Shown here: positions 54,369 through 62,950 of the stretch, piece after piece
Layout: every line of letters starts with the position of its first letter
Position numbering within the stretch: position 1 is the stretch's first letter
Assembly (NCBI GenBank): GCA_029248185.1
Contig: JAQWJV010000009.1
Coordinates: 1-64,000 of the forward strand
Direction: 5' to 3'
DNA from: Flavobacteriaceae bacterium
Lineage (GTDB): Bacteria > Bacteroidota > Bacteroidia > Flavobacteriales > Flavobacteriaceae
DNA length: 64,000 nucleotides
Notes under the pieces: generated by a model
The model's database searches: none
What the model was told of the DNA's origin: nothing
What the model saw: only the letters and a program-made list of their open reading frames with translations
Made by a program: the position numbers and the translations under genes

Positions 54369-55224
54369 GATTTTTAGAGTGAATAATTAATACATCTGTT
54401 GGGAGTTCGGCTAAAATATGCTCCAAATCTCGAGGAAAAAAACGATGGTAAAAGCGCTGCTCCTCTTGCGCATTCATCACTAATAAATCGGCTCTTACTA
54501 CGCGAGCATAATGACCAATGGAATATCCTCTTCTCCCAAAAATACTTTGGGTTTCATATTTTAGTCCCTCAGTAATCTTAGAGGGTATTTTTTTGACAAT
54601 ATCTGTGACACGCAATTTTTCTTGTCGATCTATTTTTTGTTTTCTCAAGGTTGCTTTTCGTAAACTACGGTCGTCATTTACAGCAATAGCCACTCGAGAT
54701 TCACTTATTTCCTCTACGAGTGTAATTTTTTCAGAAGTCAAAGCGTTGGCAACATGGAAAGCGGCTTCAACCGTATCTTGGGTTTGGGGACTATCAAAAC
54801 CATTAACGACCACGTGTTTACAGGGGCTTCTTTCAATAGACGGGTTTAACATTAACAACACAGAACAGGGCGCTTGACGGGTTAGTTTTCGCGCAATGGA
54901 GCCTAAATAGTACTTAACAACATTTTCTCTTTTAAGGGCACCTAAAAGCAAAAGATCGATGTCAAATTCTTCACAGGCATTGGCTAATGTTGCAACGGGA
55001 TCACCTTCTTTCCAGTAGGTTTGAATTTGGTCCGATTGGGTGGGACATTCTTCCAATAGTTGTTGAAATACTTTCTCTTTCTTTGGCGTTTTCTTACCGA
55101 CATGGACAAAAATCAACGAAGCCTTAAAATACATCGCCAGCCGGCTGGCCTCATAGACATTCGCCTTGAGGGACGGAGAAAAAGCAAAACCAAACAAAAG
55201 CGTCTTAAAAGGATGAAAAGCCAT
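54361..55224 (-). CDS. Universal stress protein, tandem UspA domains
   Basis: A 287-residue cytosolic protein with two Usp folds (~5-140 and 145-285). The first contains DIDLLLLGALKRENVVKYYL then GSIARKLTRQAPCSVLLM, close to the ATP-binding G-x2-G-x9-G-S/T pattern. The second ends with ADLLVMNAQEEQRFYHRFFP and is more diverged. It is translationally coupled to the SulP gene and is probably its regulator; this is inferred from the overlap. Confidence 0.82.
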   Translation of the reverse strand: MAFHPFKTLLFGFAFSPSLKANVYEASRLAMYFKASLIFVHVGKKTPKKEKVFQQLLEECPTQSDQIQTYWKEGDPVATLANACEEFDIDLLLLGALKRENVVKYYLGSIARKLTRQAPCSVLLMLNPSIERSPCKHVVVNGFDSPQTQDTVEAAFHVANALTSEKITLVEEISESRVAIAVNDDRSLRKATLRKQKIDRQEKLRVTDIVKKIPSKITEGLKYETQSIFGRRGYSIGHYARVVRADLLVMNAQEEQRFYHRFFPRDLEHILAELPTDVLIIHSKNHG

Positions 55225-55238
55225 TACAATATAGTTGG

Positions 55239-55457
55239 TTACATTTTTTGAACAAACGCAGTTCGCAAAACAATACTCGTCTTTTTGATTTTACAATCAA
55301 TTTCTTCTGAACGGTCGGTAACTCGAATGTTTTTGACAACGGTACCTCTTTTTAATGTGATGCCCGCACCTTTAACTTTTAAGTCTTTGGTGAGTTTAAC
55401 GGAATCACCCTCATGTAGCGGCGTTCCATTTGCGTCGGTTATAATCATACTGTTCAT
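55239..55457 (-). CDS. PhnA-type small protein (C-terminal PhnA domain only)
   Basis: Start chosen at ATG 55457 (MNSMIITDANGTPLHEGDSV; the ATG at 55448 is also possible), giving 72 residues. It has the SH3-like PhnA/YjdM domain: DANGTPLHEGDSVKLTKDLK, VKGAGITLKRGTVVKNIRV and EIDCKIKKTSIVLRTAF. It lacks the zinc-ribbon N-terminus of E. coli YjdM. 'Alkylphosphonate' is a historical name with no support for that role. Confidence 0.82.
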   Translation of the reverse strand: MNSMIITDANGTPLHEGDSVKLTKDLKVKGAGITLKRGTVVKNIRVTDRSEEIDCKIKKTSIVLRTAFVQKM

Positions 55458-55553
55458 TTTCTCAAAGATACATTGAAAAAAGGGAAAGGACAAAGACGTT
55501 AGAGTACTAACTTTTCTGATTTTTTCTTTTTTTAAAAGAATTGAAAACCACGT

Positions 55554-56497
55554 CTATTGTTCTTGAAATTGCACAATTTCTATTTCATTTTGAAGCAGTT
55601 TGGCTAGTGTAAATGCGGAGGTCCCAATTATTAGGTTCATGTTTTCCAAATGCAATTTTTCTGCCTCATCTCCTGCTTTGTGATAAAAACCAAAATTTTT
55701 AAAGTCGAAAGAAGAAAGGGTTTGAGCAGGAATTTTAAAAGTTTCATGGAAAGCATAATTATCTGAACGTTTAAATAAATTTAATTCTTCGGCTTGAGGT
55801 AGGAATTGCACAAAATCAGTTGCAATTGTATTCATTTCATTTGCCATATTGGAGCGTTTGTATCCTGTTAGATAAACCTGATTTTCACCGGTACTTAGCG
55901 TTGTACCGATCATTTCAAAGTTGACCATATAGTCTAAGCGTACTCCTTCTTTTTTCATTCGCTCAGCCAAATGATAGGCCCCCTTTAATCCTTTTTCTTC
56001 GTCTGTAAAAAGTGCGACGATAACATTTTGTTTCCAGTCGTATTTGGCAAAAAGCGTGTAATTTGCATAACAGCTGTGGATCCTGCAGCATTATCATTGG
56101 CTCCGTTGAAGATGCTATCGCCTTCGCTTTTTTGGATACCGATGTGATCTAAATGAGCTCCAATTAACACCGTTTTTTGATTAGGATCATAAGGACCGAG
56201 CCGCCCAACGATATTATAGGATAAAATACCTTCGGTGGTCAAAGAATCTCGATAAGCGGGGTAGAAAGGCTCCACTCCGTGTTCTTTAAAATAGTTCGTG
56301 ACAAAATCCGCGGCTTTAAAGTATCCTCCAGAATTGGAATCACGCCCCTTCATGTCATCACTTGCCAACGTATACAAAATGGACTGGGTTTCTTCTAAGC
56401 TAATTTGATTTCTAATTTGTTGTTGGTCAAAAACGGGAAGATCAGTACAGTTCGTGATACATAGTATTCCTAAAGAGAGAAGAGTTAATTTTTTCAT
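55554..56497 (-). pseudogene. M28-family secreted peptidase, one frameshift
   Basis: Reading leftwards from 56497: a lipoprotein-like signal (LLSLGILCITNC), MKGRDSNSGGYFKAADFVTN, and the zinc block VLIGAHLDHIG with GANDNAAGSTAVMQITRFL. The frame then breaks at the A5 run 56049-56053. In another frame the protein continues as FAKYDWKQNVIVALFTDEEK, GLKGAYHLAERMKKEGVRLD and MVNFEMIGT to the normal end at 55554. Joining the frames gives about 314 residues, a complete M28 aminopeptidase fold with HLDH, D and EE. Either a recent one-event pseudogene, a phase-variable homopolymer, or a sequencing error. Confidence 0.8.
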
Positions 56498-56514
56498 TTG
56501 TTTTAAGTTACGGA

Positions 56515-56871
56515 TTATTGAGCGTGTTTATCAATTTCTATATATTCGGAAGTTCCTTTTTCTTTTCCACCATGGAGCCATTGCCAATTTAGTGAGAGTT
56601 TGAGTTTTCCTGTGGTTGTGGTTGACACCAGGGCAGTAGCCTTACCCGCTTTCAATTGTTGGGTGTTGGTCATACATTGATATAGCAGCTTGAGTTCAGC
56701 ACCTTTAAGATGTCCTATGATGGTCCCATAAGAGATGGATCCTCCAGAGTATATAGCAGAGACCCTACTGTTTAACTGTTTATATTCAAATAGTGTTTCG
56801 AAGTCTACTTGTCCCTTTTCAGAATTTTGAACTAAGACGAAGGTTTTTTGGTTGAGGTTGAATGAGGGCAT
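56515..56871 (-). CDS. Small beta-rich cytosolic protein, often labelled n-acetylglutamate synthase in databases
   Basis: A 118-residue protein. SAIYSGGSISYGTIIGHLKG, LLYQCMTNTQQLKAGKATAL and KLKLSLNWQWLHGGKEKGTS recall a Bacteroidota family with the pattern YSGG-x-I-x2-G-x-LIG and W-x-W-x-(S/G)G(D/K)-x-S-x-G. That family carries a poorly supported n-acetylglutamate-synthase label. There is no GNAT motif, so I treat the function as unknown. Located 17 bp after the MBL-fold gene on the same strand. Confidence 0.65.
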   Translation of the reverse strand: MPSFNLNQKTFVLVQNSEKGQVDFETLFEYKQLNSRVSAIYSGGSISYGTIIGHLKGAELKLLYQCMTNTQQLKAGKATALVSTTTTGKLKLSLNWQWLHGGKEKGTSEYIEIDKHAQ

Positions 56872-56888
56872 GGAGAATGTGTAAGGGT

Positions 56889-57569
56889 TTAAAAAGTAAG
56901 TTGTTCCTTGATTTCAGGTAAGATGAGGTTTATATTTCTTTCAGAAAAATAAGCCTTCACTTTTTGACGATCAATTGCAATGGGAGGAAATGTATCAAAA
57001 TGACAGCCAACAATAGTATTGCAAGCAATATAATCAGCGGCTAATGCGGCTTCTTCCATGCCCATGGTAAAGTTGTCTCCAATAGGTAAAACGGCAAGGG
57101 TAAGCGGAGGACACAGTTCAGGGATGAGTTTCATGTCATAGGTTAAGGCAGTGTCGCCAGCCAGATAAACACAAATTTCTTCATTCCAAACCACAAAGCC
57201 TCCGGGGTTGCCACCATAAGTACCGTCGGGTAAGACAGAAGAATGTATTGCAGAAACGTATTTAACCGTTCCAAATTCAAAAGGGTATTTTCCCCCATGG
57301 TTCATTGGATGTCCCTCCACCCCTTTGTTTTGATACCAGCTTACAATTTCAAAGTTTGAAATGAGGGTTGCTCCCGTGTTTTTGGCAATCTCTTCTGCGT
57401 CTAATACATGATCTTGGTGCCCATGAGTGAGGAAGATATAATCGGCCTCTATTTGATTGATCATAACTTCTTTTGCCAAGGGGTTTCCAGAAATAAAAGG
57501 ATCAAATAAGAGCTTTTTTCCTTGTGTTTCGATTAAAAAGCAGGCATGTCCATAATAGGTAATTTTCAT
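56889..57569 (-). CDS. Metal-dependent hydrolase, UPF0173/MBL family
   Basis: A 226-residue metallo-beta-lactamase-fold hydrolase. It begins MKITYYGHACFLIETQGKKL and has FLTHGHQDHVLDAEEIAKN (HxHxDH), YLAGDTALTYDMKLI and the late VGCHFDTFPPI with the last His. This is the YtkL/UlaG-like UPF0173 group common in bacteria. Physiological substrate unknown. Confidence 0.88.
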   Translation of the reverse strand: MKITYYGHACFLIETQGKKLLFDPFISGNPLAKEVMINQIEADYIFLTHGHQDHVLDAEEIAKNTGATLISNFEIVSWYQNKGVEGHPMNHGGKYPFEFGTVKYVSAIHSSVLPDGTYGGNPGGFVVWNEEICVYLAGDTALTYDMKLIPELCPPLTLAVLPIGDNFTMGMEEAALAADYIACNTIVGCHFDTFPPIAIDRQKVKAYFSERNINLILPEIKEQLTF

Positions 57570-57661
57570 AGTGTTAGATTTTGTTTTTTAAAAATAAACA
57601 AAATAATGGCTTAAGATGAATCTTTTGATTGCACTTACTCAGAAGAGGGAGAGTATATGAA

Positions 57662-58126
57662 TTATAATCTCATTTTTAGTAAATCTGGTTTGAACCCAAG
57701 TTTTTTGTAGGCCACTAATGCACTTTTGTTTTCTGCATAGACATCGAGTTGAATTTCATGGATCTTTTTGTCTTTTGCCCACTCGACAAGCTTTTGAATT
57801 AACTTTCCATTAATCCCTTTTCCGCGGTACTCGGGATGAACATACATAAACCCTAAATAGACAAATTGTTCGGGCTTTTTATATGCAACAGAATTTTGAA
57901 TTTGAGCATATCCAGAGCCCACAACTTCTCCTTTAAATTCTGCAACATACAATAAAGCATTAGGGTGTTCAATAAAACCCTGGATATCGTAGTATGAAAT
58001 GGGGTCGGCTCTTAAATTGGACGCAAAAGGGCGTTCATAGCGAATGAGGGCTTGTTCAAATGCTTTCAAAACAGGGAGGTCGTTGAGAATTGCTTCTCGA
58101 AGAATCAGATCCTTACTTTGTGACAT
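57662..58126 (-). CDS. GNAT N-acetyltransferase
   Basis: A 154-residue acetyltransferase. The acetyl-CoA loop reads YVHPEYRGKGINGKLIQKLV (R/Q-x-x-G-x-G), and NKSALVAYKKLGFKPDLLKM is the usual C-terminal strand-helix. Near the N-terminus, LRADPISYYDIQGFIEHPNA suggests a small-molecule substrate pocket. Target unknown. Located between the UPF0173 gene and lepA on the same strand. Confidence 0.85.
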   Translation of the reverse strand: MSQSKDLILREAILNDLPVLKAFEQALIRYERPFASNLRADPISYYDIQGFIEHPNALLYVAEFKGEVVGSGYAQIQNSVAYKKPEQFVYLGFMYVHPEYRGKGINGKLIQKLVEWAKDKKIHEIQLDVYAENKSALVAYKKLGFKPDLLKMRL

Positions 58127-58194
58127 AATAGATAAGATTTAAACTTTAATGTTTTTTAATAAACTATTGAAGTCTAAAAATAAGGAATAGAAAC

Positions 58195-59991
58195 TTAATC
58201 GTTTAATTTTAAAACAGCCATAAATGCTTGTTGAGGAATTTCTACATTTCCAATTTGTCGCATTTTCTTTTTCCCTTTTTTCTGTTTTTCAAGAAGTTTT
58301 CTTTTTCGTGAAATATCCCCACCATAACATTTGGCGGTGACATCTTTACGTAAGGCTTTTATGGTCTCTCTGGAGATAATTTTTGCGCCAATTGCTGCTT
58401 GAATGGGAATATCAAACTGTTGCCTTGGAATGAGTTGGCGTAATTTTTCACACATTTTTTTTCCAATGTTGTATGCATTGTCTGTATGAATTAATGCCGA
58501 TAAAGCATCGACAGGGCTTGCGTTGAGGAGGATATCTACCTTGACTAATTTTGAGGGACGCAAACCAATAGGTGCATAATCAAAAGAAGCATAGCCTTTA
58601 GAAACCGTTTTTAGACGATCATAAAAATCAAATACGATTTCTGCGAGAGGCATGTCAAAACTCAATTCAACCCGCTCTGGAGTCAAATAGGTTTGATTGG
58701 TTATTTGTCCTCTTTTTTCAATACAAAGCGACATTACATTTCCTACAAATTCAGATTTAGTAATAATGGTTGCTTTAATGTAAGGTTCTTCCACCCGATC
58801 CAAAAAGGAGGGGTCCGGTAAATCAGAAGGGTTATTTACTAATAAAATTTCCTCAGGATTTTTTTTGGTAAATGCATGATAGGAAACGTTAGGAACGGTA
58901 GTAATAACCGTCATATCAAATTCTCGTTCTAAACGTTCTTGAATAATTTCCAAATGGAGCATTCCCAAAAACCCACAACGAAATCCAAAACCTAAAGCGG
59001 CAGAACTTTCTGGAGTAAAAACCAAGGAGGCATCATTGAGTTGCAATTTTTCCATGGATGCCCTGAGCTCTTCATATTCTTCAGTGTCCACAGGGTAAAT
59101 TCCTGCAAAAACCATAGGCTTTACCTCTTCAAACCCTGAAATAGCCTCAGTGGTTGGGTATTCTGGGTCTGTAATGGTATCTCCTACTTTAATTTCTTTT
59201 GCCTCTTTAATCCCAGTAATAAGGTAACCTACATCTCCCGCATTGATTTTTTGCTTGGGTTCTTGAGTTAATTTTAAGGTTCCGATTTCATCTGCATTAT
59301 AGGTTTTCCCTGTTGCTATAAATTGAATTTTTTGTCCTTTCCTGAGGGAGCCATTCAAGATTCTAAAGTAGGTTTCAACACCCCGGAAGGGATTGTAAAC
59401 AGAATCGAAAATTAAGGCTTGTAAGGGCTGGTCTACATTTCCTTTTGGAGCAGGAACCCGTGAAATTATGGCATTTAAAATATCTTGAATCCCCAAACCT
59501 GTTTTTGCCGAAGCGGGGATAATTTCTTCTGGATTGCAGCCCAATAAATCGACAATATCATCGGTCACCTCTTCTACATTTGCAGAAGGAAGGTCTACTT
59601 TGTTGAGCACTGGAATGATTTCTAAATCATTTTCTAAAGCAAGGTATAAATTAGAAATGGTTTGTGCTTGGATACTTTGAGCAGCATCAATAATTAAAAG
59701 GGCACCCTCACAAGCAGCTATAGATCGAGAAACTTCATAGGAAAAATCAACATGACCCGGAGTATCAATCAGGTTGAGGATATAGGTTTCACCTTCATGG
59801 AGATATTCCATTTGAATGGCGTGGGATTTTATGGTAATTCCACGTTCGCGTTCCAAATCCATATTATCCAAAAGCTGGTTTTGCTTTTCACGCTCGGTTA
59901 CTGTTCCAGTAAAGTCCAACAGGCGATCGGCTAAAGTGCTTTTCCCATGGTCAATATGAGCAATGATACAGAAGTTTCGAATGTTTTTCAT
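58195..59991 (-). CDS. lepA: Translation elongation factor 4
   Basis: A 598-residue LepA/EF4 GTPase that acts on stalled or backtracking ribosomes. The start at ATG 59991 ([18 protein letters not shown]) gives the standard length; the longer frame to 60063 runs over the promoter. G1 is [10 protein letters not shown], the switch segment is [10 protein letters not shown]3 DTPGHVDF and G4 NKVDLPSA. The C-terminal lepA-specific domain contains [20 protein letters not shown]. Confidence 0.98.
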   Translation of the reverse strand: MKNIRNFCIIAHIDHGKSTLADRLLDFTGTVTEREKQNQLLDNMDLERERGITIKSHAIQMEYLHEGETYILNLIDTPGHVDFSYEVSRSIAACEGALLIIDAAQSIQAQTISNLYLALENDLEIIPVLNKVDLPSANVEEVTDDIVDLLGCNPEEIIPASAKTGLGIQDILNAIISRVPAPKGNVDQPLQALIFDSVYNPFRGVETYFRILNGSLRKGQKIQFIATGKTYNADEIGTLKLTQEPKQKINAGDVGYLITGIKEAKEIKVGDTITDPEYPTTEAISGFEEVKPMVFAGIYPVDTEEYEELRASMEKLQLNDASLVFTPESSAALGFGFRCGFLGMLHLEIIQERLEREFDMTVITTVPNVSYHAFTKKNPEEILLVNNPSDLPDPSFLDRVEEPYIKATIITKSEFVGNVMSLCIEKRGQITNQTYLTPERVELSFDMPLAEIVFDFYDRLKTVSKGYASFDYAPIGLRPSKLVKVDILLNASPVDALSALIHTDNAYNIGKKMCEKLRQLIPRQQFDIPIQAAIGAKIISRETIKALRKDVTAKCYGGDISRKRKLLEKQKKGKKKMRQIGNVEIPQQAFMAVLKLND

Positions 59992-60014
59992 TTCGGCAAT
60001 TTCTTTGCTGGGGG

Positions 60015-60022
60015 CAAATATA
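60015..60022 (-). promoter_or_regulatory. -7 promoter element of lepA
   Basis: The minus strand reads TATATTTG, perfect TAnnTTTG, 23 bp before the chosen lepA ATG. It supports the shorter start. Confidence 0.5.
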
Positions 60023-60073
60023 CGGCTTTGGTTGTTGGGATTTTTAAAAATTATAAAAACCACTTAATTTTTT

Positions 60074-60081
60074 TATATTTG
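60074..60081 (+). promoter_or_regulatory. -7 promoter element of the DUF4389 operon
   Basis: TATATTTG, a perfect match, 29 bp before the ATG at 60111. It would drive the run of rightward genes toward dusB. Confidence 0.5.
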
Positions 60082-60110
60082 AATTTACACATTACTAAAT
60101 CTTATACATT

Positions 60111-60701
60111 ATGAAATTAACAGTAACTTATCAAGAGCGTTATTCGCGTTCTGAGCTTTTATTAAGAAGTATTTTTGGCGTCTTTTACATTGTAATGCCT
60201 CATTTTTTTCTTCTCATTTTTATGGGTATTTGGGGCAGTATCTTGTCCTTTATTGCCCTTATTTCTATTTTGTTAACAGGGCGATATCCTGAAAGCATGT
60301 TTGAATATCAAGTCCAATTATTGCGATGGCAATTAAGAGTTAATTCACGAATACAAAACCTTTCTGATGGCTATCCTGCCTTTGGTTTAAATGGTACGGA
60401 TGAATATACTTCTTTAGAAATAGAATATCCAGAAAGAATTAGTAGGGGAACAACTTTATTGCGATTGTTATTCGGAATTTTTTATGTCATTCTTCCTCAT
60501 GGATTTATCCTTTATTTTAGAGTTCTTTGGGGAGTTATACTTCAAATCTATGCTTGGGTTTCAGTTTTGTTTTCTGCCAAGTTTCCAGAGAGTGCGCACA
60601 CCTTTCTGGTCGGAACGCTACGCTGGCAGTATAGAGTGAATTTATACATGGGAAACATGACAGATGTTTACCCTCCTTTTTCTAGTAAAGAAGAGGTTTA
60701 A
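60111..60701 (+). CDS. DUF4389 membrane protein made of two tandem repeats
   Basis: A 196-residue protein with two copies of a ~90-residue unit. Copy 1 (~3-92) reads RYSRSELLLRSIFGVFYIVM and LRWQLRVNSRIQNLSDGYPA. Copy 2 (~105-192) reads RISRGTTLLRLLFGIFYVIL and LRWQYRVNLYMGNMTDVYPP. Each contains two hydrophobic helices around PH-F and W-G, and a conserved LRWQ-x-RVN. It matches DUF4389, unknown function, often beside DUF4870-like proteins as here. The stop is 1 bp from the next ATG. Confidence 0.8.
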   Translation: MKLTVTYQERYSRSELLLRSIFGVFYIVMPHFFLLIFMGIWGSILSFIALISILLTGRYPESMFEYQVQLLRWQLRVNSRIQNLSDGYPAFGLNGTDEYTSLEIEYPERISRGTTLLRLLFGIFYVILPHGFILYFRVLWGVILQIYAWVSVLFSAKFPESAHTFLVGTLRWQYRVNLYMGNMTDVYPPFSSKEEV

Positions 60702-60702
60702 G

Positions 60703-61227
60703 ATGTCTGCTGAAAAATATGTGAAACTTCCTCAGCCTCAGGATCTCTCTGAGCGAGAAAAGGAAGATGCAATGGGAGCTTATTTGATGATGTTTGCGGC
60801 ATTGGCAACAAGCCTCCCACTGCCAATCATCAATTTAATTGCAGCGATTGTATATTATTATATCAATCGGAAAAAAGGAAGGTTTATCCACTTTCATTGT
60901 TTGCAATCACTTCTATCACAGCTACCGACTACTCTTGTTAACTGGGGTCTTTTGTTTTGGGCGCTTCAAATTTTTTTCTTTGATAATTTTGAAGTGGATG
61001 ATTGGTTTTATGCTTATTTAGGCTTTGCCATTTTGGCAAATCTTATCTATTTTATTTTTAGCATTATGGCCGCCATTAGAGCCAGAAAAGGGATTTTTAT
61101 GTATTTCCTTTTCTTTGGTAGTTATGCATATCATCGGGTATATGGAGCGTCAAACGAGTTGAATTATGACAACGAAAAACTTCAAAACCCCAAAACGCAA
61201 AAAGTAAATAGCCCCCCTTTTCTATGA
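60703..61227 (+). CDS. DUF4870-like membrane protein
   Basis: A 174-residue protein with about four helices. The start is ATG 60703 (MSAEKYVKLPQPQDLSEREK); the longer frame from 60664 overlaps the previous gene. PIINLIAAIVYYYINRKKGR then FIHFHCLQSLLSQLPTTLVN matches the family pattern P-x-IVW-x(n)-K-x-S-x-F-x2-H-x2-Q. Function unknown. Coupled with DUF4389 upstream and overlapping the M48 gene by 4 bp. Confidence 0.72.
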   Translation: MSAEKYVKLPQPQDLSEREKEDAMGAYLMMFAALATSLPLPIINLIAAIVYYYINRKKGRFIHFHCLQSLLSQLPTTLVNWGLLFWALQIFFFDNFEVDDWFYAYLGFAILANLIYFIFSIMAAIRARKGIFMYFLFFGSYAYHRVYGASNELNYDNEKLQNPKTQKVNSPPFL

Positions 61228-62039
61228 ATAAAAAGATTTTCATTGAGCTAGTTAAATCACTTTTTTTATTTGGAGGAATTCTTGTGTTGTTCTATTTTGG
61301 GATTCAGTTCCTTTCGGAAGACAAAAAAGTTAGATGGTTTGCTTCTGATTCTGAATTCATTTCTTACGAAAAAGAGATACAATTAGGGGATTTAATCGCT
61401 GAGTATATCATTGAAAAAGACAAAAAGAAACGCATTCAAAATCAACTGATTGACTCGGTCGTTTGGGTGGTGAGTTCTCATTTACAAAAGGAATTGAATC
61501 TAACAGAATATGACTATAAAATTCAGGTTATAGATAGCCCTGAAGTAAATGCCTTTACCCTCCCAGGAGGAAGGATTTATGTAAATAAGGGTTTATTGAA
61601 ATTTTGTGATTCGGCAGAACAATTAGCGGCAGTATTGGCACATGAAATGGGTCATGTTGAAAAAAGACATACAATTTCTAAGTTGGTAAAAGAATTTGGA
61701 TTGAAAATTGTTTTTTCCGTTTTGGGGGGTGATGTTCTCTTATTAAATGAGTTATGGGAAACCGTTTTGTCCTCAAAATTTGATCGCTATCAGGAAAAAG
61801 AAGCAGATCAATTTGCACTTAATCTACTTGAAAAAGCACATATTTCTCCAACGGCAATAGCCTCTTTTTTTAGAAAATTAAACCGGCATAATTTAGATTA
61901 TAATGAAAAAATAGAACTCTTGATGACCCATCCACATAACAATTCAAGGATCAAGCGTTCTTTGGAGTATCAAACACAAAAAGATTTTAAACCTAAACGA
62001 ATCAATATAGATTGGAAAAACATCAAAAATAAATTTTAA
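61224..62039 (+). CDS. Membrane-anchored M48 family metallopeptidase
   Basis: A 271-residue protein. N-terminal membrane helix (LVKSLFLFGGILVLFYFGIQ), then an M48 catalytic domain: NAFTLPGGRIYVNKGLLKFC, the zinc site AAVLAHEMGHVEKRH and the third-ligand region KEADQFALNLLEKA. This is the HtpX/Oma1/BepA-like superfamily, acting in envelope protein quality control. Third gene of the rightward operon. Confidence 0.88.
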   Translation: MNKKIFIELVKSLFLFGGILVLFYFGIQFLSEDKKVRWFASDSEFISYEKEIQLGDLIAEYIIEKDKKKRIQNQLIDSVVWVVSSHLQKELNLTEYDYKIQVIDSPEVNAFTLPGGRIYVNKGLLKFCDSAEQLAAVLAHEMGHVEKRHTISKLVKEFGLKIVFSVLGGDVLLLNELWETVLSSKFDRYQEKEADQFALNLLEKAHISPTAIASFFRKLNRHNLDYNEKIELLMTHPHNNSRIKRSLEYQTQKDFKPKRINIDWKNIKNKF

Positions 62040-62042
62040 TTT

Positions 62043-62906
62043 ATGAAAAGGGGAATTCTAATTTTAAGAATAGCATTCGCACTTAGTTTCCTTTTTTCAG
62101 CCTACACCAAGTTTGTTGCTCCTGGCTTTTTTGAAATAACCCTTATGGATCAGGGATTGGCAAATAGTAGAGTATGGGCGTCTCATTTGACACGCTTTTT
62201 TATTGGCTTGGAATTTGGCTTGGGATTGCTATTACTTTTTCCAATTCATACCAAAAAGATTACAGCCTTAGCCTTATTTCTTCTCACGGGATTTACAGTA
62301 CACCTTCTATATCTTTGGGGCATAGGCGATACAGCAAATTGTGGTTGTTTTGGAGAAATGATCTCTATGACTCCGGCAGAGTCGATGCTTAAAAACAGCA
62401 TTCTCATCAGTATAGGAGCTTTTTTGTATTTAAAATCACCAAAAAGAAAAAGGGGAGGCTTGTTTTTAGGCATTGTTTTTTTAGTTGTCATTTTAAGTCA
62501 ATGGTTTTTACTTCCCATACCCAATTCTAGCGAGATGTCCTTTTCTACCTATACTCATTTCGAAAATGTAGGTCGTGTAGACCTTTCTAAAGGGGAAAAA
62601 TGGATTGCCGTTTTTAATTTAAGTTGTGAACATTGTCAGGAAGCAGCAATCGAAATGGGAAAACTACAACGGGAATTAGGGGTCTCTTTTCCTGACGTAT
62701 ATGCCCTTTATTACAAAGAAGGCGTTTTTTCAGTAAAAGATTTTGAAGTGCTCACAAAAGCAAAGTTTCCCTATCATATGATTGACGGGAATATTTTTTT
62801 TGATCTGATAGGAGAACACCCCCCACGGTTATATAAATTAATGGACGGAAAGGTTTCAGAATTTTGGGATCACGGCTTAAGCGATGCTTTGAAACAAAGT
62901 TATTAG
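62043..62906 (+). CDS. MauE/DoxX-like membrane protein fused to a thioredoxin-like domain
   Basis: A 287-residue protein with a four-helix MauE/DoxX domain (~1-145) that ends with the redox motif NCGCFGEM. A further helix (LFLGIVFLVVILSQWFL) leads to a C-terminal ~110-residue thioredoxin-like part with the motif NLSCEHCQEAAIEM, a CxxC. The pairing suggests electron passage from a quinone/VKOR-like membrane core to a periplasmic thiol exchanger. This is inferred from domains; direction and partner are unknown. It begins 3 bp after the M48 gene. Confidence 0.78.
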   Translation: MKRGILILRIAFALSFLFSAYTKFVAPGFFEITLMDQGLANSRVWASHLTRFFIGLEFGLGLLLLFPIHTKKITALALFLLTGFTVHLLYLWGIGDTANCGCFGEMISMTPAESMLKNSILISIGAFLYLKSPKRKRGGLFLGIVFLVVILSQWFLLPIPNSSEMSFSTYTHFENVGRVDLSKGEKWIAVFNLSCEHCQEAAIEMGKLQRELGVSFPDVYALYYKEGVFSVKDFEVLTKAKFPYHMIDGNIFFDLIGEHPPRLYKLMDGKVSEFWDHGLSDALKQSY

Positions 62907-62950
62907 CGCAAAACCCACTCCTTTTCTTTATTTTTACCAAAAAAATAGCT

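Noticed and set aside
54518-54877. 119-codon frame antisense to the universal stress protein
   Set aside because: Shadow frame; no start context or recognisable domain.
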